DNA from: Comamonadaceae bacterium
GTDB lineage: Bacteria > Pseudomonadota > Gammaproteobacteria > Burkholderiales > Burkholderiaceae_C
Direction of reading: 5' to 3'
DNA length: 64,000 nucleotides
NCBI GenBank assembly: GCA_947448745.1
Contig: CANFOQ010000004.1
Coordinates: forward strand, 18,420-82,419
Part shown: positions 40,074-50,361 of the stretch, in pieces
Numbering within the stretch: position 1 is the first letter of the stretch
How the letters are laid out: every line of letters begins with the position of its first letter
Notes under the pieces: model-generated
What the model saw: only the letters and a program-made list of their open reading frames with translations
What the model was told of the DNA's origin: nothing
Databases searched by the model: none
Made by a program: the position numbers and the translations under genes

Positions 40074-43000
40074 ATGTTTGTACATCTGCGTCTCCATACT
40101 GAATATTCTGTCGCCGATGGAACTTGCCGAATTGACGATGTGGTCGAGGCCGCCAAAGCGGATGGGCAGATCGCGCTGGGCATCACGGATCTGAACAACT
40201 TATTCGGAGCGGTCAAGTTTTATTCTGCGTGCCGACAACAAGGTCTCAAACCCTTGTTGGGGGCTGAAGTGGGTGTTTATTTCCCCGATGAGGAGTTGAA
40301 TAACGAGCCCTCCAAAATAGTGCTGTTGGTTCAAAACATGGCGGGTTATTTGAACTTGTGTGAATTACTGACCAAGCTTTGGACGCAATCACCAGACAAA
40401 ACCCAAAATGCCATCGATTGGCGTTGGCTGCAACCGAAACGGACCGAGGGACTACTCGCTTTGTCAGGGGCACAGCAGGGTCCGATTGGCCAGTTATTGC
40501 TTGCGGGTAACCCAGCGCGTGCGCAAGCGCTTGCTGAAAATTTCAGTCAACTGTTTCCCAACCGGTTTTATGTGGAATTACAGCGAGCGGGCAGGGCAGA
40601 TGAGGAGCGCTACATCAGTGCAGCAGTCGACTTGGCCGCGGCCATGGGGCTTCCGGTTGTGGCCACACATCCCGTTCAATTCATTCATGAAGAAGACTTC
40701 GAGGCGCATGAGGCACGGGTGTGCATCTCCCAAGGCGAAATTTTGGGCAACCCAAAGCGGCCCAAACGATTTACCAAGCAGCAATTTTTCTACAGTGCGT
40801 CGGATATGGCGTCTTTGTTTGCAGATCTACCGACAGCCATTTCAAATACCCAAGCCATTGCAAAGCGCTGCAACCTGAATCTGACACTTGGCAAGCCACA
40901 GTTGCCTGCTTTTCCAACCCCCATCGTTGATGGCGTTTCGATTCCAACCGACGACTATTTCAGAACCGTATCCTTTCAGGGCTTGGAAAATCGACTGCGA
41001 CATCTCTATCCGCAGGATGCAGAAAGAGAAGAAAACCGCGCTGTTTATGAAAACCGATTGAATTTCGAAATCGAAACGATTTTGAAAATGGGGTTCCCTG
41101 GTTATTTTTTGATCGTCAGCGACTTTATCAATTGGGCGAAGAACAATGGTTGCCCCGTTGGTCCCGGACGGGGGTCAGGTGCCGGGTCTTTGGTGGCCTA
41201 TTCATTGAACATCACCGACCTCGATCCCTTGCGTTACAACTTGCTGTTCGAGCGGTTTCTCAACCCAGAGCGGGTGTCCATGCCCGATTTCGATATTGAC
41301 TTTTGTCAAACCAACCGCGACCGGGTGATTGATTACGTGAAGAATCAATACGGTCGCGAGGCTGTGAGTCAAATTGTCACCTTCGGCACCATGGCAGCAC
41401 GGGCGGCCATTCGAGATGTGGGACGCACCTTGGACATGAGTTACCCGTTTTGCGAGGGATTGTCCAAGCTGATTCCCAACAAGCCAGGTCAGCACATGAC
41501 CATCGCTATTGCACTTGAGCAAGAGCCGCAACTGGCTCAGCGTTTGTCCCAGGAAGATGAAGTCAAAATTCTTTTGAATTTGGCTCAAAAACTCGAAGGC
41601 TTAACGCGCAATGTGGGCATGCATGCGGGGGGGGTCTTGATTGCTCCAGGCAAGCTCACAGATTTTTGTCCGCTGTATCAACAACCTGGCAGCCCTGCTG
41701 CGGTGAGCCAGTTTGACAAAGACGATGTGGAATCCATCGGCTTGGTGAAGTTTGACTTTTTGGGTTTGGCCACGTTGACCATCTTGGAGATGGCTAAAAA
41801 CTTCATTGTTGAAAGGCATCCATCACAGCTTGGCTTCGCTTATGAAGACATTCCGCTGGACGATGCCCCTACCTACCAATTGTTTGCCGACGGAAAAACC
41901 GAAGCCGTGTTCCAGTTTGAAAGCCGAGGCATGCAAGCCATGCTCAAGGATGCCAAACCCACGCGTCTGGAAGATTTGATTGTGCTGAACGCCTTGTTCC
42001 GGCCAGGCCCCATGAGTTTGATTCCCAGTTTCGTGGCGCGCAAGCACGGGCGAGAAACTGTTGAATACCCGCATCCTTTGGCAGAACCCATCTTGGCTGA
42101 AACCTACGGCATCATGGTTTATCAAGAACAGGTGATGCAGACCGCGCAGGTTTTAGGCGGTTACTCCTTGGGTGGGGCTGATTTGTTGCGCCGTGCCATG
42201 GGTAAGAAAAAAGCCGAAGAAATGGCATTACACCGCTCTATTTTTCGCGAAGGTGCAGCAAAGAACAACATAAACACAGAAAAAGCAGACGCCATTTTCG
42301 ATCTGATGGAGGAGTTCGCGGGGTACGGATTCAACAAATCGCATGCTGCTGCTTATTCTTTATTGGCCTATCACACCGCATGGATCAAGGTCCATTTCAC
42401 CGCTGAGTTTTTCTGCGCCAACATGACGGTTGAAATGGATGACACCGACAAGTTGAAGATATTGTTCGACGATGCCAAGTCCATGGGATTGCAATTTGAC
42501 CGCCCCGACATCAACGCAGGTGTTTATGCTTTCATGCCTGTTTCTGAAAACAGAATTCGTTATGGATTGGGCGCCATCAAAGGCACAGGACAATCTGCCA
42601 TCGAAGCCATTTGTGAGGCTCGCGATCTAGAAGGTGACTTCAAGAGCTTGTATGAATTTTGTGCGCGTGTTGACCGGTCCAGAATCAACAAGCGAACAGT
42701 AGAGGCCTTGATCAAAGCTGGGGCTTTTGATGGACTGTGGGACAACCGAGCTGAATTGTTGGCTTCAGTGGGCTTGGCTTTTGAATACGCCCAATCGCAA
42801 ACAGAGCACACGAATCAAGTGGGCCTGTTTGATGCCGGCGATGTCCACGGCTCGAGCAAAAATGAACCGGCGTTGGAACAAACCCTTGCTTGGGGTGTGC
42901 GCGAAAAACTAACGCATGAAAAATCAGCGGTTGGTTTTCATCTGTCGGGCCATTTGTTTGAAGAGACGCAATACGAGGTACGCCAGTTTGTCAAAACCAA

Positions 43001-43550
43001 GCTGTCTGATTTGTCAGAAAGCAAAGAGCCTCAATGGGTTGCGGGCATCGTGCGCAGTGAACGGGCCATCAATACAGCCAAAGGCAAGTTGCATATATTT
43101 GAGCTCGATGACATGAGCACCTCTGTGGAAGTAACCGCCGATGAGGCCGTATTCATGCGCCATAAATTGCTCTTGAAAGAAGACCTGTTGATGGTGGCCA
43201 TGGTCAGGGTTCAAGTAGATCGGCGCAATGGTGGCTTGCGATTGAGCCTCTTAGATGCCATGGATTTGACGCAGGCTCGTTGTCGCTTTGGAAAATATTT
43301 ACAACTTTCGGTGTCACAAGACCTGCCTGACTTGGTGGCCTTGGTGAAACAGCACCCCCCAAAATTGGACATGACCTTCGGTTCAGAAGCCAAATCTTCT
43401 GGACTGGGCATTCGTTTGCAACTCCAACGCCCATCTAGCGCGGTTGAGATCCAATTGGGTGCCAAGGGCAGTTTTTACCCAAGCGATGCTGCATTGAACA
43501 TGATCGCGTCTCAAACCAATGTGCAGCAATCTCGAATCGTCTACGATTAG
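40074..43550 (+). CDS. dnaE: DNA polymerase III alpha subunit
   Basis: This replicative polymerase catalytic subunit (1158 aa) has an N-terminal PHP domain ([15 protein letters not shown]). The polymerase active site carries aspartates 405 and 407 in M-P-D-F-D-I-D-F. The helix-hairpin-helix and OB domains follow ([15 protein letters not shown] and W-V-A-G-I-V-R). The frame is open from 40065 (ATG three codons upstream), but family members begin M-F-V-H-L, so 40074 is preferred. It is divergent from trxA by 94 bases; pgsA follows 4 bases after the stop. Confidence 0.97.
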   Translation: MFVHLRLHTEYSVADGTCRIDDVVEAAKADGQIALGITDLNNLFGAVKFYSACRQQGLKPLLGAEVGVYFPDEELNNEPSKIVLLVQNMAGYLNLCELLTKLWTQSPDKTQNAIDWRWLQPKRTEGLLALSGAQQGPIGQLLLAGNPARAQALAENFSQLFPNRFYVELQRAGRADEERYISAAVDLAAAMGLPVVATHPVQFIHEEDFEAHEARVCISQGEILGNPKRPKRFTKQQFFYSASDMASLFADLPTAISNTQAIAKRCNLNLTLGKPQLPAFPTPIVDGVSIPTDDYFRTVSFQGLENRLRHLYPQDAEREENRAVYENRLNFEIETILKMGFPGYFLIVSDFINWAKNNGCPVGPGRGSGAGSLVAYSLNITDLDPLRYNLLFERFLNPERVSMPDFDIDFCQTNRDRVIDYVKNQYGREAVSQIVTFGTMAARAAIRDVGRTLDMSYPFCEGLSKLIPNKPGQHMTIAIALEQEPQLAQRLSQEDEVKILLNLAQKLEGLTRNVGMHAGGVLIAPGKLTDFCPLYQQPGSPAAVSQFDKDDVESIGLVKFDFLGLATLTILEMAKNFIVERHPSQLGFAYEDIPLDDAPTYQLFADGKTEAVFQFESRGMQAMLKDAKPTRLEDLIVLNALFRPGPMSLIPSFVARKHGRETVEYPHPLAEPILAETYGIMVYQEQVMQTAQVLGGYSLGGADLLRRAMGKKKAEEMALHRSIFREGAAKNNINTEKADAIFDLMEEFAGYGFNKSHAAAYSLLAYHTAWIKVHFTAEFFCANMTVEMDDTDKLKILFDDAKSMGLQFDRPDINAGVYAFMPVSENRIRYGLGAIKGTGQSAIEAICEARDLEGDFKSLYEFCARVDRSRINKRTVEALIKAGAFDGLWDNRAELLASVGLAFEYAQSQTEHTNQVGLFDAGDVHGSSKNEPALEQTLAWGVREKLTHEKSAVGFHLSGHLFEETQYEVRQFVKTKLSDLSESKEPQWVAGIVRSERAINTAKGKLHIFELDDMSTSVEVTADEAVFMRHKLLLKEDLLMVAMVRVQVDRRNGGLRLSLLDAMDLTQARCRFGKYLQLSVSQDLPDLVALVKQHPPKLDMTFGSEAKSSGLGIRLQLQRPSSAVEIQLGAKGSFYPSDAALNMIASQTNVQQSRIVYD

Positions 43551-43554
43551 GTCT

Positions 43555-44121
43555 ATGTTCTTCAATATCCCCACCCTCATGACTTGGACCCGCATCATTG
43601 CGATTCCCTTTTTGGTGTGGGTTTACCAGTGGCCCGTGGAAATGCCACTTCGCAATCTGATAGCGACGCTGATGTTCATTCTTTTTGCACTCACTGATTG
43701 GCTAGATGGTTACTTGGCAAGGAAGCTCAACCAAACATCTGCCTTCGGGGCATTTCTAGATCCGGTTGCAGACAAAATTTTGGTGTGTGCCAGTTTGCTG
43801 GTATTGGTCGATTTGGGGCGTGTGGATGTGATCGTCGCTTTGTTGATCATTGGTCGTGAAATTGCGATCTCATCATTGCGCGAATGGATGGCTCAAATAG
43901 GTGCGTACAAGAGTGTGGCCGTCCACATGTTAGGCAAGGTGAAGACCACGGTGCAGATGGTGGCCATTCCATTTTTGCTGCTGGACGCGCAAGTGGGTTG
44001 GGGCATCGACACTGGTCATTTGGGCAGATTTTTGATTTGGATCGCTGCCATTTTGACGGTTTGGTCCATGGTTTACTATTTACAAAAAGCCATGCCGTTC
44101 ATCAAGGAAAATGCAAAATAA
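43555..44121 (+). CDS. pgsA: CDP-diacylglycerol-glycerol-3-phosphate 3-phosphatidyltransferase
   Basis: This membrane enzyme (188 aa) makes phosphatidylglycerol phosphate. The CDP-alcohol phosphatidyltransferase motif is complete: D-W-L-D-G-Y-L-A-R, then G-A-F-L-D-P-V-A-D-K, near residues 42-68. It has about five helices. The ATG at 43555 (M-F-F-N-I-P-T-L-M-T-W) sits 4 bases after the dnaE stop. The longer frame starting inside dnaE was rejected. Confidence 0.95.
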   Translation: MFFNIPTLMTWTRIIAIPFLVWVYQWPVEMPLRNLIATLMFILFALTDWLDGYLARKLNQTSAFGAFLDPVADKILVCASLLVLVDLGRVDVIVALLIIGREIAISSLREWMAQIGAYKSVAVHMLGKVKTTVQMVAIPFLLLDAQVGWGIDTGHLGRFLIWIAAILTVWSMVYYLQKAMPFIKENAK

Positions 44122-44322
44122 GCTTTTATCCACTCTGAACAAGTGTTTAAAACCCACTAGAATAGTGCCGCACTGGTTGAAAGTTGGCTGTTGTACGAAG
44201 GCTTGAGCTGATGGATTTGTTTTCCGTTTTCAAGCCTTGCGAATTTCCAATTTTTGTTCTAAGTGCAAAAACATGTTGAATTTAACCACCTAAAAATCAC
44301 ACCTGATGTCAAGGGGACCCTT

Positions 44323-44595
44323 GTGAACAAAACTGAACTGATCGAACACATTGCAGCACACGCTGATATTTCCAAAGCAGCGGCTACACGAGCTTTGGAA
44401 TCCACCATTGATGCTGTCAAAGCCACTTTGAAAAAAGGCGGCTCGGTATCTCTAGTGGGCTTTGGCACTTTTGAAGTGACCAAACGCGCTGCTCGCAATG
44501 GTCGCAACCCTGCTACTGGCGCCGCTATCAAGATCAAGGCCGCCAAAGTTCCCAAGTTTCGCCCAGGTAAAGCATTGAAAGATGCTTTGAACTGA
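44323..44595 (+). CDS. hupB: DNA-binding protein HU
   Basis: This histone-like protein (90 aa) begins [12 protein letters not shown]. It carries the HU/IHF core G-F-G-T-F-E-V and the DNA-intercalating arm around R-N-P-A-T-G. The start is GTG at 44323 behind AAGGGGA (44311-44317). The 200-base upstream gap probably holds its promoter; TAGAAT at 44158-44163 is a possible -10. tRNA-Val follows after 15 bases and may be cotranscribed. Confidence 0.95.
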   Translation: MNKTELIEHIAAHADISKAAATRALESTIDAVKATLKKGGSVSLVGFGTFEVTKRAARNGRNPATGAAIKIKAAKVPKFRPGKALKDALN

Positions 44596-44610
44596 GCTGC
44601 GGATAAGGTG

Positions 44611-44686
44611 GGGTGCTTAGCTCAGTTGGTAGAGCGGCGCCCTTACAAGGCGTAGGTCGGCGGTTCGAGACCGTCAGCACCCACCA
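44611..44686 (+). tRNA. tRNA-Val (anticodon TAC)
   Basis: This is a 76-base cloverleaf including encoded CCA. Acceptor GGGTGCT pairs with AGCACCC, the D-loop is AGCTCAGTTGGTAGAGC, the anticodon loop C-T-T-A-C-A-A presents TAC, and the T-loop is GGTTCGAGACC. It reads GUA and other valine codons by wobble. Confidence 0.95.
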
Positions 44687-44694
44687 CCCACTCT

Positions 44695-44720
44695 AAGGCG
44701 AACCCTGGTTCGCCTTTTCT
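44695..44720 (+). terminator. Terminator after tRNA-Val
   Basis: AAGGCGAACC (44695-44704) pairs with GGTTCGCCTT (44707-44716), followed by T-T-C-T-T-T-T. It lies 8 bases downstream of the tRNA CCA and 20 bases upstream of ppiD. Confidence 0.85.
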
Positions 44721-44740
44721 TTTATCAAAGAGTCCACGCC

Positions 44741-46654
44741 ATGTTTGAATTCATTCGCACGCATAAAAAGATCATGCAGATCCTGCTGATCATTTTGATT
44801 TTTCCTTCATTTGTGTTGTTCGGCATTGATGGCTACAAGCGCTTCCAAGACAAAGGTGAAACGGTTGCCACGGTCGATGGCATCAATATTTCCAAGGAAG
44901 AGTGGGAGAACGCACACAAGATTGAAATCGACAGGATGCGTGCTTCGATGCCTGGCGTTGACTCAAGCATGTTTGACACGCCTGCCATGAAATATGGCGT
45001 GTTGGAAAGAATGGTTCAGTCCAAGGTGCTTGAGGCCACGGCGCGAAAGTTGAACTTGACCATTTCCGACCAGCGCGTAGTCCAATCCATCGCCCAGATG
45101 GAGGCGCTTGCTTCTTTGAAAAAACCTGATGGCTCATTGGACATTGAAAAATACAAACAGTTGCTGGCAGCCCAGGGCATGTCGCCTGAGATTTTTGAAG
45201 CCCGCATGAGAGGGGATTTGTCAGTGCGTCAAGTGGTGAACGGCGTCACACAAAGCACAGTGACTTTTCCTTCACAAGTGGACGTGGCCATGAAGGCCTT
45301 CAAGCAGCAGCGCGAAATTCAAGTGGCTATTTTTTCAGCGTCTGATTACTTAGACCAAGCCAAGCCATCGGATGATGAAATCAAAGCTTATTTCAGCAAG
45401 CATGCTGATGATTACAAATCCATTGAAACGGCTGACATTGAATTCGTAACGCTCGATCTGGCCTCCATTGAAAAAACAATCAATGTGAGCGAAGCCGAGT
45501 TGAAAGCCTACTTTGATCAAAACCAAGCTGCGCTGATGTCCAAAGAGGAACGTCGCGCAAGTCACATCCTGATCAATGCCGGCAAAGACCTCAGCGCAGA
45601 CGAACGTGCCAAAGCCAAAGCCAAAGCCGCAGACTTGCTTGGCACCTTGCGCCAAAAACCTGATCAATTTGCCGAGTTGGCCAAAAAATTCTCGCAGGAT
45701 GCAGGCTCTGCACCTAAAGGCGGAGACCTTGATTTCTTTGCCAAAGGGGCCATGGTCAAGCCTTTCGAAGATGCTGCCTTTGCCATGAAAAAGGGGGATA
45801 TCAGTGACATCGTTGAATCCGACTTTGGCTACCACATCATTCGACTGACCGACATCAAATCAGCATCTGCTGGCAATTTTCAGCAAGTGCGTCCTCAGCT
45901 TGAAGCTGATCTGAAAAAAGAACTGTCACGTAAAAAATATGCTGAATTGGCTGAGCAATTCTCGAACCTCGTTTACGAACAGTCAGATGGATTTGATGCC
46001 GTTGTTGAAAAATTAAAGCTGCCCGTTCAAACAGCCCAAGGTATTACGCGTGATGTCAATGGTGGTGGCAAAGTGGTTTGGGCCCATCCCAACTTGCTCA
46101 AATCTATTTTTTCTCAAGACAGCATCACCCGCAAGCACAACACAGAAGCAGTGGAGACAGCGCCCAACCAGTTGGTGTCAGCGCGCATCAAACAATACCG
46201 CGCGCCCGCTCAACTTGGCTTGGATGAAGTCAAGCAAATGGTGATTCAAGCTGTGCTCAAAGAAAAATCTTTGGATCTTGCCGTCAAAGATGGACAAACC
46301 AAATTAGAGCAATGGCGTGCCAAGCCCGAGTCCGGAACTTGGCAGGTGCCGGTGGCTATCTCCAGAGAGCAAACTCAAAAATTGCCAGCCAACTTGGTGG
46401 ATGTCGCGATGCGCGCTGACGAGAAAAAACTGCCCTTGGTTGAGGGCATCAGCCTGGGTGCCAAAGGCTTTGGCGTGGTGAAAATCAACAAGGTCCTTCC
46501 CGCCACAGACACGACAGCATCGCCTGAATCCTTGGAACGCTTCACCAAAGCTTGGGCCACAGCAGAAAACCTTGCATACTTCAGTTTGCTCAAAGATCGC
46601 TTGAAAGTAGTGATCAAAGCCCCCGCACCCGATGCCAATGGGCTGAGCCGTTAA
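44741..46654 (+). CDS. ppiD: Periplasmic folding chaperone PpiD (SurA-like PPIase)
   Basis: This inner-membrane-anchored chaperone (637 aa) has an N-terminal helix (I-M-Q-I-L-L-I-I-L-I-F-P-S-F-V-L-F-G) after a short basic start and SurA_N-type helices (about 35-190). A parvulin domain lies near 268-365 with S-H-I-L-I, D-P-F-A-like K-F-S-Q-D and F-G-Y-H-I-I-R-L-T-D. A long C-terminal second domain follows. It helps outer-membrane proteins leaving the Sec translocon. HU-to-PpiD adjacency, as in E. coli hupB-ppiD, supports the call. Confidence 0.93.
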   Translation: MFEFIRTHKKIMQILLIILIFPSFVLFGIDGYKRFQDKGETVATVDGINISKEEWENAHKIEIDRMRASMPGVDSSMFDTPAMKYGVLERMVQSKVLEATARKLNLTISDQRVVQSIAQMEALASLKKPDGSLDIEKYKQLLAAQGMSPEIFEARMRGDLSVRQVVNGVTQSTVTFPSQVDVAMKAFKQQREIQVAIFSASDYLDQAKPSDDEIKAYFSKHADDYKSIETADIEFVTLDLASIEKTINVSEAELKAYFDQNQAALMSKEERRASHILINAGKDLSADERAKAKAKAADLLGTLRQKPDQFAELAKKFSQDAGSAPKGGDLDFFAKGAMVKPFEDAAFAMKKGDISDIVESDFGYHIIRLTDIKSASAGNFQQVRPQLEADLKKELSRKKYAELAEQFSNLVYEQSDGFDAVVEKLKLPVQTAQGITRDVNGGGKVVWAHPNLLKSIFSQDSITRKHNTEAVETAPNQLVSARIKQYRAPAQLGLDEVKQMVIQAVLKEKSLDLAVKDGQTKLEQWRAKPESGTWQVPVAISREQTQKLPANLVDVAMRADEKKLPLVEGISLGAKGFGVVKINKVLPATDTTASPESLERFTKAWATAENLAYFSLLKDRLKVVIKAPAPDANGLSR

Positions 46655-46658
46655 GGGG

Positions 46659-46689
46659 TTGTTCTCGAGCGAGATTTGCTCGTTATAAT
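46659..46689 (+). promoter_or_regulatory. Promoter of tRNA-His
   Basis: A perfect -10 TATAAT at 46684-46689 lies 10 bases before the tRNA, with TTGTTC (46659-46664) as a weak -35 at a long 19-base spacing. A small stem CGAGC/GCTCG (46666-46682) between them may end ppiD transcripts. Confidence 0.6.
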
Positions 46690-46699
46690 TGATCAAACG

Positions 46700-46775
46700 G
46701 TGGCTGTAGCTCAGTTGGTAGAGTCCAGGATTGTGATTCCTGTTGTCGTGGGTTCGAGCCCCATCAGCCACCCCA
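46700..46775 (+). tRNA. tRNA-His (anticodon GTG)
   Basis: This is a 76-base cloverleaf. Acceptor GTGGCTG pairs with CAGCCAC, the discriminator is C as expected for tRNA-His, and CCA is encoded (46773-46775). The anticodon loop A-T-T-G-T-G-A-T presents GTG. The T-loop is GGTTCGAGCCC. Confidence 0.95.
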
Positions 46776-46807
46776 TATTTAGCATTTGATTGATTTTTGG
46801 AGCAACA

Positions 46808-47962
46808 ATGCCAGGACTTATTCCCCAAATTGATCCAGATGGTTTGCTGGAATTTTCGGTTGTTTACACAGACCGTGCCCTCAACCACATGTCCAAACGC
46901 TTCCAAGGCGTGATGTGTGATATTTCCAAGATCCTAAAGTCTGTTTACAAAGCGCATTCTTCCGTTTTGGTGCCTGGAAGTGGCACGTTCGGTATGGAAT
47001 CTGTTGCGCGTCAATTCGCCACCCAGCAAAAAGTGCTGGTCATTCGAAACGGTTGGTTCAGCTACCGTTGGACGCAAATTTTTGACATGGGCCACATCCC
47101 CTCTGAAACCATTGTTATGAAAGCCCGTCCGCTGACAAGCGCTGTGGACTCGGCCTGGATCCCTTGCCCCATTGAACAAGTGGTTGCAACCATCAAGTCT
47201 GAAAAACCAGCGGTGGTGTTTGCCCCTCACGTTGAAACCTCGTGCGGCATGATCCTCCCCGACGATTATTTGAAGCAAGTGGCCGATGCGGTTCATTCAG
47301 TAGGCGGTTTGTTGGTATTGGATTGCATTGCCTCAGGGGCCATGTGGGTAGACATGCGCAGCACCGGTGTTGACGTCCTCATCAGTGCGCCTCAAAAGGG
47401 CTGGAGTGGATCACCTTGCTGCGCCATGGTCATGCTGAGTGAGCGCGCCAGAAAAGCCATTGACGCCACCCAAAGCAGCAGTTTTGCCTGTGATTTGAAG
47501 AAATGGCTGCAAATCATGGAGAGCTATGAAAATGGCTCGCATTCCTATCACACCACCATGCCCACAGACGCCCTGACGCGTTTGCGCGAAGTGATGCAAG
47601 AAACCGAAGCCTACGGTTTTGAAAAGGTTCGCCAAGAGCAAATCGACCTCGGCCAAGCGGTTCGCGACTTGTTGGAAAGCCGTGGCATTGCCAGTGTGGC
47701 GGCCACTGGATTCAAAGCGCCTGGCGTTGTGGTCAGCCACACCACCGATCCGCAGATTCAAAACAGTCAAAAATTCTTGGCGTTGGGCCTGCAAACCGCA
47801 GCAGGCGTGCCATTGCAATGCGATGAACCCAAAGAATTCATGACCTTCAGGATTGGTTTGTTTGGTTTGGAAAAATTGCACCACATTGACCGCAGTGTGG
47901 GTCATTTATCGGCCGCCCTGGATCAACTTGGATTTGTAGAAAAAGTCTCCTTGGCGGCTTGA
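46808..47962 (+). CDS. Class V aminotransferase (alanine-glyoxylate/serine-pyruvate type)
   Basis: This PLP enzyme (384 aa) of fold type I, class V, has a probable Schiff-base lysine in I-S-A-P-Q-K-G-W-S-G-S-P near residues 194-205. Phosphate-binding elements include P-G-S-G-T-F-G-M-E and L-D-C-I-A-S-G-A-M-W. Homologues transfer amino groups among alanine, serine, glyoxylate and pyruvate, and phosphonate transaminases are another possibility. The ATG at 46808 after TTGGAG is preferred over an upstream in-frame ATG at 46790. Confidence 0.85.
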   Translation: MPGLIPQIDPDGLLEFSVVYTDRALNHMSKRFQGVMCDISKILKSVYKAHSSVLVPGSGTFGMESVARQFATQQKVLVIRNGWFSYRWTQIFDMGHIPSETIVMKARPLTSAVDSAWIPCPIEQVVATIKSEKPAVVFAPHVETSCGMILPDDYLKQVADAVHSVGGLLVLDCIASGAMWVDMRSTGVDVLISAPQKGWSGSPCCAMVMLSERARKAIDATQSSSFACDLKKWLQIMESYENGSHSYHTTMPTDALTRLREVMQETEAYGFEKVRQEQIDLGQAVRDLLESRGIASVAATGFKAPGVVVSHTTDPQIQNSQKFLALGLQTAAGVPLQCDEPKEFMTFRIGLFGLEKLHHIDRSVGHLSAALDQLGFVEKVSLAA

Positions 47963-47964
47963 AT

Positions 47965-48504
47965 ATGCTTTTACAAATCGCGCTGTTTCTCATACAGACG
48001 ATTGCACACGTATTAACCGCCAGTTTTCTATTCAGGTTTTACGCTTTTTTATTTCGAATCAATATCAATTCAAGCGGTTCGGGACTGGGTAATTTTATTT
48101 TTGCTTTGACCGATTGGGCCGTATTGCCACTGCGCAGGGTTTTGCCTCGCATCGCCAGAATTGATTTACCTTCGTTGCTGCCTGCCTTATCTGTGCAATT
48201 GCTGCTCAGTTTGTTGAAGTCTTGGGCTTTGATGGGCGGCATTCACCCTGGTTATTTTCTTTATTTATTCGCTATTGATACGCTAAGTTTGATCATCAGC
48301 TTGTTAACAGGCTTGTTGATTATTCAAGCGGTTTTGAGTTGGATTCAAACTTCTTCCCCGATGCAGTATGTCTTGAATCAATTAACCGATCCCTTGTTAA
48401 AACCTATCAGGCGTTTATTGCCTCTGGTGGGCGGCATTGATTTATCACCTTTGGTGGCCTTGTTGTTATTGCAAGTGCTTGGCATGGTGATTCAAGGCTT
48501 TTAA
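47965..48504 (+). CDS. YggT family membrane protein
   Basis: This small integral membrane protein (179 aa) has about four hydrophobic helices forming two YggT repeats. Each is marked by a proline-rich turn: V-L-P-L-R-R-V-L-P in the first and T-D-P-L-L-K-P-I-R-R-L-L-P in the second. YggT proteins are linked to osmotic or envelope stability and, in some bacteria, cell division; the mechanism is unknown. It begins 2 bases after the aminotransferase stop and ends before a strong bidirectional terminator. Confidence 0.9.
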   Translation: MLLQIALFLIQTIAHVLTASFLFRFYAFLFRININSSGSGLGNFIFALTDWAVLPLRRVLPRIARIDLPSLLPALSVQLLLSLLKSWALMGGIHPGYFLYLFAIDTLSLIISLLTGLLIIQAVLSWIQTSSPMQYVLNQLTDPLLKPIRRLLPLVGGIDLSPLVALLLLQVLGMVIQGF

Positions 48505-48526
48505 ATACTGGCCCAGTAGAAATAAA

Positions 48527-48558
48527 AAACCCTCAGCAGAATCAACTGCTGAGGGTTT
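48527..48558. terminator. Bidirectional terminator between yggT and PuuD-like gene
   Basis: AAACCCTCAGCAG (48527-48539) and CTGCTGAGGGTTT (48546-48558) form a perfect 13-base stem with a 6-base loop, A-rich before and T-rich after. It separates two convergent genes. Confidence 0.95.
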
Positions 48559-48578
48559 ATTTTGGAATAGATAAATAT

Positions 48579-49172
48579 TTACAGTCCGGCGTTTTGCTGG
48601 GCCACCATCATGTAAAGCATGGAGATGGACAACATGGTGTTCACCCTTGAGGTGAGCATGGCCATGCGAGCTGCCTTGGCTTTTTCAGGGGCTTCAACAG
48701 CCACGATGCCCAAGGCTTTCTTTTGATTGGGCCAAATGATGAACCAAACATTGAAAGCCATGACCAGCGCAATCCACATGCCCAAACCGATGGCGACAAC
48801 GCCAGGCTGGAGTGTGAGTGCCATGACCAAATAGCCTTGCATCCAAGCCACCAGCAGGCCGGTGATCACAGTGGCCAAAGCGGCATAACGGAACCAAAAC
48901 AAAGCGGTTGGTGCGATCACTTTGCTGATGGCTGGTTTTTGCTCATCAGGAATGCTGGGCATTGAAGGGATTTGGACGAAATTGAAATACCAAAGCAGAC
49001 CGATCCACATGACGCCAGAAGCCACATGCAGCCAGCGCATCACGAAGGCGCCCCAAGCATGACTGAATGGGATGCTGTTGCCTGAAACAGAGGTTTCAAC
49101 CAACAAAATAATGATCAATAAGACCACGCCAGCGATGACGGTCTTGAGGAGGGATTGCAGAATTTGAGCCAT
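48579..49172 (-). CDS. Urate hydroxylase PuuD-like membrane domain protein
   Basis: This membrane protein (197 aa) has about five helices and resembles the N-terminal membrane domain of bacterial urate hydroxylase PuuD (Urate_ox_N family). Visible signatures include M-R-W-L-H-V-A-S-G-V-M-W-I-G-L-L-W-Y-F-N-F-V-Q and N-V-W-F-I-I-W-P-N-Q-K. Its histidines could bind heme. The C-terminal cytochrome c domain of full PuuD is absent and no purine-catabolism genes are nearby, so a respiratory or heme-related role is equally possible. Confidence 0.75.
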   Translation of the reverse strand: MAQILQSLLKTVIAGVVLLIIILLVETSVSGNSIPFSHAWGAFVMRWLHVASGVMWIGLLWYFNFVQIPSMPSIPDEQKPAISKVIAPTALFWFRYAALATVITGLLVAWMQGYLVMALTLQPGVVAIGLGMWIALVMAFNVWFIIWPNQKKALGIVAVEAPEKAKAARMAMLTSRVNTMLSISMLYMMVAQQNAGL

Positions 49173-49275
49173 TAAGCACCTTTACGTGAATTCAAACACC
49201 ATTCAAACCATGCATTTGTATAACCAATGCATGAACGAGAGATTTAGATTTTGCCACTGAACATGAGACCCGCAG

Positions 49276-50256
49276 TTATTCAGGGTTGACCATGACCAAT
49301 TTACCTTGGACCGCCCTGGAATTCATGCGTTCATAGGCTTGCATCAACTGATCCATGGGCATGGTGCTGTCAATGAAAGGTTTGATTTTTTTGTGTTCAT
49401 ACCAGTCGGTGAGGGTCTGCATCATTTCCGCGTTTTTCTGCGGCTCCCGCTTGGCGAAATCGCCCCAGAAAACACCGACGATGGACGCGCCTTTGAGCAG
49501 GGCCAGATTCCAGGGCAAGGCCGGGATTGGACCTGCAGCGAAACCCACCACCAAATAACGGCCTCGCCAAGCGATGGATCTGAAAGCCGGTTCGGAGAAA
49601 TCCCCACCCACCGGGTCGTAAATCACATCCGGACCTTTGCCCTGGGTCAGCGCTTTGATTTGCTCGCGGAAGTCTCCGTTGCTGTAATTGATGACTTCAT
49701 CCGCACCCAATTGTCGGCAAAGTGCGCATTTTTCATCTGTCGAAGCCGCAGCAATCACTTTGGCACCAACAGCTTTGGCAATTTGAATCGCAGAGGACCC
49801 CACACCACCTGCGGCACCCAAAATCAGCACGGTTTCACCGGCTTTCAAGGCTGCGCGGTCAACCAAGGCGTGATAAGAGGTGGCATAAATCATGATGAAA
49901 GCCGCGGCGTCCACCGCATTGAAGCTCGGGGTGAGTGGCAGGCACAGTTTGGCGGGCGCCAAGGTATGCGTCCCAAAACCGCCGGTGCCAGACAAGCAAG
50001 CCACGGTTTGACCCACTTTCAAGTGCTTCACATCAGTGCCAATGGCTTCAATCACACCCGCGTATTCAGAGCCAGGCACAAAGGGCAGGGGAGGCTTCAT
50101 CTGGTATTTGTTTTGAACGATCAGCAAATCGGGAAAGTTCAAACTGGCCGCTTGAATGCGAATCAGGACTTCATCTGCACCAGGGGTGGGTGTAGGTAGT
50201 TCGGTCCATTTCAATGCTTGTACACCGACTGGGTTCTCGCAAAGCCAAGCTTTCAT
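49276..50256 (-). CDS. Zinc-free quinone oxidoreductase (MDR family)
   Basis: This NADPH-dependent medium-chain reductase (326 aa) has an N-terminal GroES-like domain. A Rossmann domain carries G-A-A-G-G-V-G-S-S-A-I-Q-I-A-K near residues 149-163. Quinone reductase features such as A-S-L-N-F-P-D and Y-A-T-S-Y-H-A-L-V-D are present, and zinc-ligand cysteines are absent. It probably reduces quinones or enoyl compounds. It is transcribed alone, divergent from surE. Confidence 0.88.
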   Translation of the reverse strand: MKAWLCENPVGVQALKWTELPTPTPGADEVLIRIQAASLNFPDLLIVQNKYQMKPPLPFVPGSEYAGVIEAIGTDVKHLKVGQTVACLSGTGGFGTHTLAPAKLCLPLTPSFNAVDAAAFIMIYATSYHALVDRAALKAGETVLILGAAGGVGSSAIQIAKAVGAKVIAAASTDEKCALCRQLGADEVINYSNGDFREQIKALTQGKGPDVIYDPVGGDFSEPAFRSIAWRGRYLVVGFAAGPIPALPWNLALLKGASIVGVFWGDFAKREPQKNAEMMQTLTDWYEHKKIKPFIDSTMPMDQLMQAYERMNSRAVQGKLVMVNPE

Positions 50257-50361
50257 GGTTTATTCCTCAAAAATTAAAAATGGATAGCTAAATTCTTCTC
50301 AATAACAAGTTGGCATCGACAGAACTTCTCAGGCGGCCTCTACAATGACATTTTTCCCAGG

